A stretch of 64,000 bases of DNA, from the NCBI GenBank assembly GCA_033763975.1, contig JANRJM010000013.1, positions 62,001 through 126,000 on the forward strand. The letters are read 5' to 3'. The position numbers and the translations under genes are program-made. The notes below the pieces were generated by a model, which saw only the letters and a program-made list of their open reading frames with translations, did no database searches and was not told the origin of the DNA. Origin of the DNA: Planctomycetota bacterium. GTDB taxonomy: Bacteria; Planctomycetota; Phycisphaerae; Phycisphaerales; UBA1924. This document shows positions 17,733 to 24,644 of this stretch, piece after piece (positions within the stretch are counted from its first letter, which is position 1; the number at the start of each line of letters is the position of its first letter).

Positions 17733-18485
17733 GTGAAGCTCGCTGTCGTCATCCCCGTCTACAACGAACTCCGGTGGCTCCGCCCGGGAATCGACCGGCT
17801 CCTTGCCACCGCACCCCCCGCCCCTCCCGGCGGCTCGCCCGTCGAACGCACCGTCATCCTCGTCGACGACGGCTCCACCGACGGCACGCGCGACCAGGTC
17901 CGCGAACTCGGCGCGAGCGGACGCGTTGTCGCCGTCCTCCACGACGCCAACCGCGGCAAGGGCGCCGCCCTCCGCACCGGCTTCGCCCGCGCGCTCGACC
18001 TCGGCGCAGACATCATCCTCGTGCACGACGCCGACCTCGAGTACGACCCGCGCGACCACGCCGCGGCGTTGGCCCCGATCCTCGACGGCCGCGCCGACGC
18101 CGTCGTCGGCTCGCGCTTCATCGGGCACACTCACCGCGTCCTCTACTACTGGCATTACCTGGCGAACCGGTTCATCACGACGTGCTGCAACGCCGTCACG
18201 AACCTGAACCTCACCGACGTCGAGTGCTGCACGAAGGCGTTCACCGCCCCGGCCCTCCGCGCCATGACGCTCACCGAAGAACGCTTCGGCATCGAGATCG
18301 AGATGGTCGCGAAGGTCGCGCAGGTGCGCCTGGCGCGTGCCGACGAGCCGCAGTCACCCCCCCGACGCGCCCGCGTGTACGAGGTCGCCGTCTCCTACGA
18401 CGGACGCACGTACGAAGAAGGCAAGAAGATCGGCTGGCAGGACGGCGTCGCGGCCCTGTGGTGCATCCTCAAGCACGGGCTGTAA
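17733..18485 (+). CDS. Family 2 glycosyltransferase (dolichyl/undecaprenyl-phosphate type)
   Basis: 250 aa GT-A enzyme. It starts with the diagnostic KLAVVIPVYNE, followed by ILVDDGSTDGTRD (about 44-56), NRGKGAALRTGF and the metal-binding HDADLEYDP with a D-x-D-like acidic cluster. ADAVVGSRFIG follows, and the central loop LANRFITTCCNAVTNLNLTD is typical of DPM1/GtrB-like transferases that load sugars onto a lipid carrier. No C-terminal membrane pair is present, so it is the short soluble form. The start is a GTG at 17733 directly before KLAVV; the ribosome-binding site is weak. Single-gene unit. Confidence 0.88.
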   Translation: MKLAVVIPVYNELRWLRPGIDRLLATAPPAPPGGSPVERTVILVDDGSTDGTRDQVRELGASGRVVAVLHDANRGKGAALRTGFARALDLGADIILVHDADLEYDPRDHAAALAPILDGRADAVVGSRFIGHTHRVLYYWHYLANRFITTCCNAVTNLNLTDVECCTKAFTAPALRAMTLTEERFGIEIEMVAKVAQVRLARADEPQSPPRRARVYEVAVSYDGRTYEEGKKIGWQDGVAALWCILKHGL

Positions 18486-18606
18486 GGCTCCGCGGCATCT
18501 TTCATCGCAGAAAATCACCGACCCGCGCCGGTGAGCGCGGGCCGGTGAACAGGTCGGGTGCTGCCGCGCCGACCGGCGCGAGGTGGCAGGCCGGAGCGCG
18601 GTTGCG

Positions 18607-18662
18607 GCACCGCGGCACCGCGGCAACGTGGCAACGCGGCAACGCGGCAACGCGGCACCGCG
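18607..18662. repeat. Tandem array of seven 8-bp units
   Basis: Seven contiguous 8-bp units of the form GCAMCGCG (two GCACCGCG, one GCAACGTG, three GCAACGCG, one GCACCGCG) in the space between two convergent genes. It shares its 8-bp period with the larger array at 31352, but the unit is different. No coding potential is inferred. Confidence 0.9.
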
Positions 18663-18678
18663 GCGTGCGCGTGCCACA

Positions 18679-19047
18679 TCACCCCGGGCCCTCGGGACGT
18701 TCGCCCGCGAACTCCGGCAGGCGCGGCCCGACGATGCTCGCCACGAACCCCGCGGGCCCGGGCCCAGGCCCGGACGCGCCCGCCGCGGGCTCGGGCGCCG
18801 CGTCTTCGATGCGCATGTTCATCGCCGGGCCGCCCATGTCGACCTCGCCCGACAGGTACCGCGTCAGCGTCGCCAGCGCGACGTTGTACGTGGCCTGCTC
18901 GCGCGTGGTCAGGTCGCGCGCATGACGCGTCGCCTCGCAGTACGCGCACGGGTTCTCGATCTCGCGGAAGAACTCCAGCGCCCGCAGCGCCGCGTCCACG
19001 CGCCCGGGCACCTGGTCGAACACCATCGTCAGTACGTTCTCGTTCAC
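18679..19047 (-). CDS. Hypothetical protein with a CxxC motif
   Basis: 122 aa, no recognised family. The N-terminal half is helical and carries PCAYCEATRHARDLTTRE, a CxxC motif of possible metal or redox use. The C-terminal third is Pro/Gly/Ala-rich and probably disordered. The start is either GTG 19047 or ATG 19026 (seven codons shorter); neither has a strong ribosome-binding site. Convergent with the glycosyltransferase; a 423-bp non-coding stretch lies upstream. The codon pattern matches its neighbours. Confidence 0.6.
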   Translation of the reverse strand: MNENVLTMVFDQVPGRVDAALRALEFFREIENPCAYCEATRHARDLTTREQATYNVALATLTRYLSGEVDMGGPAMNMRIEDAAPEPAAGASGPGPGPAGFVASIVGPRLPEFAGERPEGPG

Positions 19048-19180
19048 GGTGTCACGTTCGCCCGGTGAAGGCCCGGACGCTCCAAGGTTGTCTCGCGGAT
19101 GGCGTGCATCCGAATAGACGGATCAATCGCGGTCAGATCGGCCGTTATCACGGTGATGGAATGGCCCCACCATGCGCGAC

Positions 19181-19194
19181 TTCGAATATTCGAA
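19181..19194. promoter_or_regulatory. 14-bp perfect palindrome
   Basis: TTCGAATATTCGAA is a perfect AT-rich palindrome in otherwise GC-rich DNA, about 130 bp upstream of the gene starting at 19047. The core AATATT is shared with the palindrome at 5513. It may be an operator; the binding protein is unknown. Confidence 0.4.
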
Positions 19195-19213
19195 TAGATG
19201 GATGAACGGATCG

Positions 19214-19238
19214 GCCTCGCCGGGTTAGCCGGCGAGGC
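19214..19238. terminator. Strong 10-bp hairpin
   Basis: GCCTCGCCGG and CCGGCGAGGC flank a GTTAG loop; the stem is perfect. There is no run of T on either side beyond TT, so it may be a terminator downstream of the LysR gene (minus strand) or part of a structured RNA. Confidence 0.4.
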
Positions 19239-19470
19239 TTCGATCAGAGCCGCGCCACAGCCCGCGCGCGCACATCGGCACGCGTTCTCGGGAGTTCGGC
19301 TTGGTCGCATGGTGCAACACGGCGGGCTCCGGCCCCAATGGAAACCGGCGCAATGCCGGGCTTGGGGGGCTGATGATTCGCGTGTTACCCGCGGGAGTCA
19401 AGGGCGCCACGGTCATGTCAAGTTACGTCAAGTCGTGGCGCGTTCGTGGGGGTCGGGCGTCGGGGCGTCG

Positions 19471-20376
19471 TTACTTCTCGGTGGCCTTGCGTGCGCGCAG
19501 GGCGCGGGCGAACTCCGAGGCCGCGGGCCCGAGCGCGCGGGCGCGTCGCCGCACGAGCGCGAGCGTGCGCGACAGCCGATCATCGCGGCAGGCCAGCCCC
19601 TCGCCCTCGCGCAGCGCGAGGCGGCTCACGAAGCCGATGCCGATGCCCGCGCCCACCATGGCCTTGACGGCCTCGATCGAGCGCACCTCCACGGCCACAT
19701 CCAGCGTGACGCCCGCGCGGGCGGCGGCCCGGTCGATGAGATCGCGCACCGCCGCGCCCGCGGCGAACGCGACCACCGGCTCGCCCCGCAGGTCTTCCCA
19801 GCGGAACGTCGCGGCACGCCGCGCGCGCCCGACCTGCTTCGCGTGGCGGTGACCGGGCGGCACGATGAGCCGCAGTTCGTCTTCGACCAGCGGGTCGACG
19901 AGCAGGTCGCTCTCCACGCCCGGCGGGAGCGGGAGTGTGACAACGCCCAGCTCGAGTTCGCCCGACAGCACGGCCTGTGCCACGCCCGCGCTGCCGGCCT
20001 CGCGGATGAAGAACCGCAGCCCCGGGTGCGCGCGCCGCAGCGCCCCGATCACGGGCGGGAGCAGGTACGTTACCGCGGTCGCGCCGCCGCCGACGCGCAC
20101 GACGCCGCGCTGCAGCCCGAGCAGTTCGCGCACGGACTCGCGCCCTTCCTCGACCGCGCGGAGGGCCTGCTGCGCGCTGTGGAGGAACAGGCGTCCGGCC
20201 TCGGTGAGCTGCACGCCCTTGCTCGTGCGCTCGAGCAGCGGGGCGCCGACCTCGGCTTCGAGCTTGCGGACGACGGCGGAGAGGGCCGGCTGCGTGACGC
20301 CGAGCTCGCGCGCGGCCCGCGTCATGTGCCCGGCCGCGGCGATGGCCGAGAAGTACCGGAGCGGGGTGAGTTCCAT
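19471..20376 (-). CDS. LysR-family transcriptional regulator
   Basis: 301 aa, standard LysR length. The winged HTH is at the N-terminus: MELTPLRYFSAIAAAGHMTR, then AARELGVTQPALSAVVRKLE (about 21-40) and LLERTSKGVQLTEAG. A two-lobed periplasmic-binding-like effector domain follows, with VRVGGGATAVTYLLPPVI, ELELGVVTLPL and GAGIGIGFVSRLAL. ATG 20376 sits at the family start; a longer frame to 20409 is unlikely. LysR regulators usually control a divergent neighbour, but here both flanking genes are on the same strand, so the target is not apparent. Confidence 0.92.
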   Translation of the reverse strand: MELTPLRYFSAIAAAGHMTRAARELGVTQPALSAVVRKLEAEVGAPLLERTSKGVQLTEAGRLFLHSAQQALRAVEEGRESVRELLGLQRGVVRVGGGATAVTYLLPPVIGALRRAHPGLRFFIREAGSAGVAQAVLSGELELGVVTLPLPPGVESDLLVDPLVEDELRLIVPPGHRHAKQVGRARRAATFRWEDLRGEPVVAFAAGAAVRDLIDRAAARAGVTLDVAVEVRSIEAVKAMVGAGIGIGFVSRLALREGEGLACRDDRLSRTLALVRRRARALGPAASEFARALRARKATEK

Positions 20377-20419
20377 GCGGGTGAAGATACGACGGGGCAG
20401 CGCGATCACGCCGGTCTGG

Positions 20420-21451
20420 TCACGGCGCCATGATCCGTCGTACGAGGCCCATCGCCTGCGCGGGCGTCGGCGGGTTCGTGAGGTCCAGCGGCAGGTAGAC
20501 GCCCTTCTCGTGGTCGCTGTTCAGCACCACCGCGTTGGGCGCGACGAACTTCGAACCCTCGGGCGCCTTCTCGTGCCCCAGCACGAACATGTACACGCCC
20601 CACGCCTCGACGAGGTCTTCCAGCCCTTCCTCGTCGTAGCCGCGTCCCCACACCATGAGGTGGGCCGCCCCCTGTCGCGGCGCGTAGTCGGCGATCGTCA
20701 GTTCGCGCGAGAGCACGGTTGTGTCGAACTTGCCCATCACCGCCGCGGGCGGCACGCTGTGCGCGCACAAGATATCGCCCCGGCGCGTGTGCACCCGCAG
20801 CGCCAGCGGCATCGACAGCACGAAGTCGTCGATGGCCGCCTCGACGCGCGACGCGTCCTCGCCGAAGGCGTACGCCAGCCCCTCGCTGAACGCGTCGACG
20901 CAGCGGACGCCGTCCTTGAGGATGCCCGACCGCTGCATCTGCGCGAGCTCGTGGTTGCCCAGCAGCACGTGCACGTGCTCCGGGTAGGCCGCCTTGAGCG
21001 CCGCGACGCGCGCCAGCACGCGGTAGGAGAAGTCCATCCCGTGCAGCAGCCGGTCGCCGTGGATGATCTCGTGCAGCGTCAGGTGCGCGGGGGCCGCGCC
21101 GACGCCGCCATTCCCAGCGCGCCGGGCGCTCCCGTCCATTCCCGCGGCACGCACGAGGATCTCGAAGTGCAGCGGGTTGTCGTGCAGGTCGCCCGTCGCG
21201 ATCAGACGCAGCGCCGTGTCTGCGGGGCGCCCTTCTTCCGGGCGGCTCTCGTCGGGGCGGGGGCGTTCAGGCGCCGGGCGTTCGTCACTCCCGGCGCCGG
21301 TCGCGTCCACCACATCGATCGATCCCCGCCGGCACCGCGCCCCGCGGTTCGCCGCGGCCCCGTCCCGCAGGGCCGCTTCGACCGCGCCGGGATCGCGCAT
21401 GTCGATCGTCGCGCCGGGGTCTGCGCCGCTGGACGCCGAGTCATCCTGCAT
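20420..21451 (-). CDS. Calcineurin-like metallophosphatase (Ser/Thr phosphatase type)
   Basis: 343 aa. After a poorly conserved 80-residue N-terminus, the metallophosphoesterase motifs appear in order: GDLHDN (87-92), IHGDRLLHG (about 130-138) and LLGNHE (163-168). Later histidines are in CAHS and VLGHE, which supply the second metal site. Fold and motifs fit PPP-type protein phosphatases. ATG 21451 follows GGTGGGGG; a GTG at 21463 is also in frame. It starts 18 bp after the stop of a protein kinase on the same strand, so the two probably form a reversible phosphorylation pair. Confidence 0.88.
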   Translation of the reverse strand: MQDDSASSGADPGATIDMRDPGAVEAALRDGAAANRGARCRRGSIDVVDATGAGSDERPAPERPRPDESRPEEGRPADTALRLIATGDLHDNPLHFEILVRAAGMDGSARRAGNGGVGAAPAHLTLHEIIHGDRLLHGMDFSYRVLARVAALKAAYPEHVHVLLGNHELAQMQRSGILKDGVRCVDAFSEGLAYAFGEDASRVEAAIDDFVLSMPLALRVHTRRGDILCAHSVPPAAVMGKFDTTVLSRELTIADYAPRQGAAHLMVWGRGYDEEGLEDLVEAWGVYMFVLGHEKAPEGSKFVAPNAVVLNSDHEKGVYLPLDLTNPPTPAQAMGLVRRIMAP

Positions 21452-21469
21452 GCGCGCCCCCACCGCCGT

Positions 21470-22459
21470 TTACGCCGCCCCGTCCGCGCGGTCCGCGTCG
21501 ACGCGCACGCCGCCCGCCGACCCGCCCCGCGTCACGGGCAGCCCCGCGGAGGAGGCGCTGTTCGCCCGGGCGGCGGCGTCCGACTGCTCGTTGCGGTACC
21601 GCAACTGCCCGAGGATGAGTTCGAGCTTGTCCTTGACGTACGACATGCTCTGCGGGCGATCGTCGGGGTTCACCTCGACGCAGTGCATGATGAGTTCGTT
21701 GAGGCGCGCGGGGATCGCTGAGTTCAGGCTGGACGCCGCCGGGGCCCTGGGGATCAGGGCGTCGTCGAGGCGGCTCACGAGCGCGTCGGGCTTGGTCGAG
21801 AGCGCGTTGGGCACCGCCTTGCCCGTGAGCGTGTAGTACATCGTCGCGCCCAGGTTGTACACGTCGGTCCGCTCGGTGATCGCGCGCCGGTGCACCTGCT
21901 CGGGGGCGATGTAGTCCGGCGTGCCCTGGATCCGCTCCTTCACCGTGCCGAGCGGGCACGACTGGCCGAGGTCGATGATCTTCGCCATCGGGCCCTGGGG
22001 CGTGGGCACCACCAGGATGTTGTTCGGCTTCATGTCCGCGTGCGCGAACCCCCGCGCGTGCATGTGCCCCAGCGCGTCGGCCGCCTGGATGAAGATCGTG
22101 ACGGCGTCGTCGAAGTTCTTCGGCGACTTGCGGTCCATCGAGACCCCGTCGAGCATTTCCATCACCAGGAACACGTCCGTCACGTGCACGAACATCCGCG
22201 TCTTCTTCTCGAGGCGCACGATCTTGCGGATGTTGGGGTGGTCGAGCTGGCTGGCGATCTTGTACTCGTACATCGCCTGCTGCAGGAAGCGGTCGTCCTT
22301 CGAGCTCCCCCGATGCACGTGCTTCAGCGCCCAGATCTGCTTGTTCCGCGGGTCCTGCGCCAGGTACACGACCGACGCCGCCCCCTGCCCGAGCTCGGTG
22401 AGGATCCGAAGACCCTCCACCTCGTCGTTGGCCTTGTAATGGACGAGTTCGTCCGACAT
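21470..22459 (-). CDS. Serine/threonine protein kinase (variant catalytic loop)
   Basis: 329 aa, a whole Hanks-type kinase domain and little else. Gly-rich loop LGQGAASVVY (about 23-32), ATP lysine Lys46 in WALKHV, helix C Glu66, catalytic loop HADMKPNN (140-147; the usual HRD Arg is Ala, Asp142 and Asn147 kept), metal loop DLG (163-165; usual DFG) and activation end GTPDYIAPEQ. The missing RD arginine suggests no activation-loop phosphorylation requirement. There is no membrane segment, unlike many PknB-type kinases, so it is cytosolic. ATG 22459 is 48 bp inside a longer frame. Followed by the metallophosphatase gene. Confidence 0.93.
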   Translation of the reverse strand: MSDELVHYKANDEVEGLRILTELGQGAASVVYLAQDPRNKQIWALKHVHRGSSKDDRFLQQAMYEYKIASQLDHPNIRKIVRLEKKTRMFVHVTDVFLVMEMLDGVSMDRKSPKNFDDAVTIFIQAADALGHMHARGFAHADMKPNNILVVPTPQGPMAKIIDLGQSCPLGTVKERIQGTPDYIAPEQVHRRAITERTDVYNLGATMYYTLTGKAVPNALSTKPDALVSRLDDALIPRAPAASSLNSAIPARLNELIMHCVEVNPDDRPQSMSYVKDKLELILGQLRYRNEQSDAAARANSASSAGLPVTRGGSAGGVRVDADRADGAA

Positions 22460-22790
22460 GCGCTGCTCTGCCCGCTCCTCAGCGTCGCCGGGAAGAACTC
22501 CCGGCACGCACGTTCAAATACCGATCCGTCCCGCCCGTGGCGGCGGGTGCGGCCGACGTCTCCCGCTGCGCTGGAGATGCGGGGAATTCCCGGCCGCTCC
22601 AGACCTCGCCGGCGGCCCCCGCCCCGGCAGCATCCACGATAGGCGTGCCGAACCACGCCCCGACGCACACGCCCAAGGTTCGATGCCGCGAACGGGCCCG
22701 GGCTGCGCGGCACAGAACATCCCGGCCCCCGCGGGGCCGGCCACCGGACGCTCGCACATGGATGGATCGCACACCCGCCCGCGCCCGTCG
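22460..22790. other. Intergenic region upstream of the kinase (331 bp)
   Basis: Separates the amidase-like gene from the kinase gene, both minus strand. It holds a perfect hairpin at 22722-22740 and a short CCGGGAA/CTCCCGG inverted repeat near 22490. No gene was recognised. Confidence 0.4.
22722..22740 (-). terminator. Candidate terminator hairpin after the amidase-like gene
   Basis: Perfect 8-bp stem CCGGCCCC / GGGGCCGG with a CGC loop, 50 bp past the stop of the gene at 22791. No T-tract follows on the minus strand, so it could be Rho-assisted or only a structural element. Confidence 0.35.
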
Positions 22791-23498
22791 CTACCGCACG
22801 CCGGCGATGGCCTGGCGGAACGACGCCTCGGGGAAGAACTTCCCGGGGCTGGGCGTCGAGGCGACTTCGCGATGGAGATACACGCGGTCCGCGGGGATCT
22901 GGCACTCGCGCATCAGCATCTCGACGAGCTGCGCAAGCCGCACCCGCTGGGCCTCGGTGAATGTCGCCCGCTCCCCGTCGCCCACGACGCAGATCCCGAT
23001 CGCGTTGCGGTTCAGCCAATCCGCGTTCTTGCCCGCGGCGTGCGCCCCGGGGTTCTGGCGAAGCCAGCGTCCGCCCACGTGCACCTGCCCGTCGCGCAGG
23101 CCCGAGCCGTTGCCCAGCACGAAGTGGTACCCCAGGCCGCGCAGGCCCAGACGGCGTGCCTGCTCGTCGAGGCTCTCCGGGCTTCCCGAGAGCGTCCCGC
23201 TGTCGTGGATCACGATCGCCTGCCAGCGTCCGCTCTCGATCGGCGTCGGCGTCGAGAGGATGGACTCGAGCCCGCCCGCGCTCGCCATGACGGCCAGCGG
23301 CGGGAGGGAGAAGCCCTCGCCGGTCGAGCGTTCACCCGTGTCGAGCATCACCAGCCCGCCGCCCACGACCGTCATCGAGGCGAGCAGTGCGCCCCAGACA
23401 ACCCGCGTGCGCGACGAGAGGGAGCGCGACGCCACCGAAGCCCGGGCCTTGCCCGCGCCCCGCGTGCCGCGCTTCGACTTCGACGTGTTCCTGGCCAC
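22791..23498 (-). CDS. PGRP/amidase_2-like protein, membrane-anchored
   Basis: 235 aa. A basic cytosolic N-terminus is followed by one transmembrane segment (VVWGALLASMTVVGGGLVML, 33-52) and an N-acetylmuramoyl-L-alanine amidase-type domain: AIVIHDSG with zinc-ligand-like His98, LGYHFVLGNGSGLRDGQVHV, AIGICVVGD, and LHREVASTPSPGKFFP with His209. The third zinc ligand of AmpD (Asp) or PGRP amidases (Cys), which should lie just before Pro-Gly, is Ser217 here. Non-hydrolytic PGRPs carry Ser there, so the protein may bind rather than cut peptidoglycan, or use another ligand. Neighbours are a small lipoprotein gene and a kinase gene on the same strand. Confidence 0.85.
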   Translation of the reverse strand: MARNTSKSKRGTRGAGKARASVASRSLSSRTRVVWGALLASMTVVGGGLVMLDTGERSTGEGFSLPPLAVMASAGGLESILSTPTPIESGRWQAIVIHDSGTLSGSPESLDEQARRLGLRGLGYHFVLGNGSGLRDGQVHVGGRWLRQNPGAHAAGKNADWLNRNAIGICVVGDGERATFTEAQRVRLAQLVEMLMRECQIPADRVYLHREVASTPSPGKFFPEASFRQAIAGVR

Positions 23499-23680
23499 TC
23501 CCGTTCACCCTCGCGTGCGCCCCGCGCGCGGACGACTGTACGACGTCCGCGCACCTGCGCCCATTCAATCGTCACATTCACGCGCGAATGTTCAACCCGC
23601 GCCGCATTTTCGGCCGCCGATCACTGATCTTCAGCCGCGCACGCCCGCACAGTCAAGCAGACGCCGCGTCCGCCGCGCTG

Positions 23681-23908
23681 TTATTCCTGCGCGCCGAGCA
23701 ATCGACCGCGCACGTTCGGGAGACGGTTGCCCTTCTGGTCCCACACGTACGTCGGCGCCCGGCGGTCACGCGCCGCGTCGTTGCGGTCGTACTGGCTGCG
23801 GGGCTCGTTCTCCGAGAGCAGCGGCTTGCCGCACCCGCCCACCGACGCCGCCAGCAGCCCCACCCCGACCATCACCCACACCCCGCCCCTGCTCCGCCGT
23901 GCTTGCAT
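23681..23908 (-). CDS. Small lipoprotein, unknown function
   Basis: 75 aa. The hydrophobic signal GGVWVMVGVGLLAASVGG is followed by the lipobox Cys26 (VGGC). The 49-residue mature part is charged and contains YDRNDAARDRRAPTYVWDQK; no domain was recognised. ATG 23908 is preceded by GAGGGCG. It lies 182 bp upstream of the amidase-like gene on the same strand and may belong to the same envelope unit. Confidence 0.7.
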   Translation of the reverse strand: MQARRSRGGVWVMVGVGLLAASVGGCGKPLLSENEPRSQYDRNDAARDRRAPTYVWDQKGNRLPNVRGRLLGAQE

Positions 23909-23963
23909 CGACGCCGCCCTCACGAAAAAGGGGCCGCGGGGTCACATCGCCCCGACAGCGCCC

Positions 23964-23996
23964 AAAAACAGTGTACCGCCCACACAAGGCGGGCGG
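23964..23996 (-). terminator. Candidate terminator downstream of trmL
   Basis: On the minus strand a 6-bp stem CCGCCC/GGGCGG (23976-23996, 9-base loop) is followed seven bases later by TTTTT. It lies about 125 bp past the trmL stop and before the small lipoprotein start. Weak by stem length. Confidence 0.35.
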
Positions 23997-24122
23997 CACA
24001 CCGGAGGAGAGAGAGAAGACCGGTACGGCGCGTTCGCGCCTCACCATACATCCTTACGCCCGCCCGAACGAAAGGTTCACACGTGGTGCCGCACTTCTCG
24101 GACGATTCTGCTTGAATTGTTT

Positions 24123-24644
24123 CTATGTCAGGCGGCCGTTCGGGTCGATCGTGATCTCGCCCCGCGCGCACGCCTGCCGCACGCCTTCGTACACCACCGC
24201 GCACACCGCCGTCGCCAGGTTCAGGGATCGCTCGCCCACGACCATCGGCATCGTCAGCGTGCGGTCCGCGTACCGCGCGAGCAGGTCGGGCCCGAGCCCC
24301 CGCGTCTCCTTGCCGAAGACCAGCGCGTCGCCGGCCCGCAGGTCGGCGTCGAAGTACAGGCGCCGGGCGTGGGTCGAGAACAGCCAGAGGCGCGTCGCCG
24401 GGTGCTCGCGCGTGAACTCGTCGAACGAGTCGTGCTCGCGCACGCCGAGCCGGGGCCAGTAGTCGAGCCCCGCGCGGCGGCAGGCCTTTTCGCTCGTGTC
24501 GAAGCCCAGCGGGTGGATCAGGTGCAAGGCGCAGCCCGTCGCGACGCAGGTGCGCCCGATGTTGCCCGTGTTGTTCGGGATCTCGGGCTCGACGAGCACC
24601 ACGCGGAACAGGGGGGAACGTCCCACGTGGGCCGCCCGAGTCAC
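24123..24644 (-). CDS. trmL: tRNA (cytidine/uridine-2'-O-)-methyltransferase TrmL
   Basis: 173 aa SPOUT-fold enzyme that 2'-O-methylates the wobble base of certain leucine tRNAs. Family blocks are clear: VLVEPEIPNNTGNIGRTC at the start, HPLGFDTSEKACRRAGLDYW, the knot loop FGKETRGL, and RSLNLATAVCAVVYEG with the SAM-binding asparagine. The GTG start at 24644 overlaps the stop of the upstream thioredoxin-like gene (GTGA), with AAGG just before it. Coupling to an exported thioredoxin-like protein has no obvious functional logic. Confidence 0.92.
   Translation of the reverse strand: MTRAAHVGRSPLFRVVLVEPEIPNNTGNIGRTCVATGCALHLIHPLGFDTSEKACRRAGLDYWPRLGVREHDSFDEFTREHPATRLWLFSTHARRLYFDADLRAGDALVFGKETRGLGPDLLARYADRTLTMPMVVGERSLNLATAVCAVVYEGVRQACARGEITIDPNGRLT

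Larger units (their letters stand above)
19048..19470. other. Non-coding region with several inverted repeats
   Basis: 423 bp between two minus-strand genes with no credible gene. It contains a 14-bp AT-rich palindrome TTCGAATATTCGAA (19181-19194), a perfect 10-bp hairpin (19214-19238), and a nested structure near 19333-19370 in which CCCCAA pairs with TTGGGG around an inner CCGGC/GCCGG stem. A short degenerate direct repeat, CGAATAGA-GGAT, occurs near 19107 and 19191. This is a candidate for a structured RNA or regulatory region. Confidence 0.5.

Noticed and set aside
19048-19470. tRNA or known riboswitch
   Set aside because: No T-loop GGTTCRA-type motif or acceptor pairing was found, and no known riboswitch core could be matched by eye.
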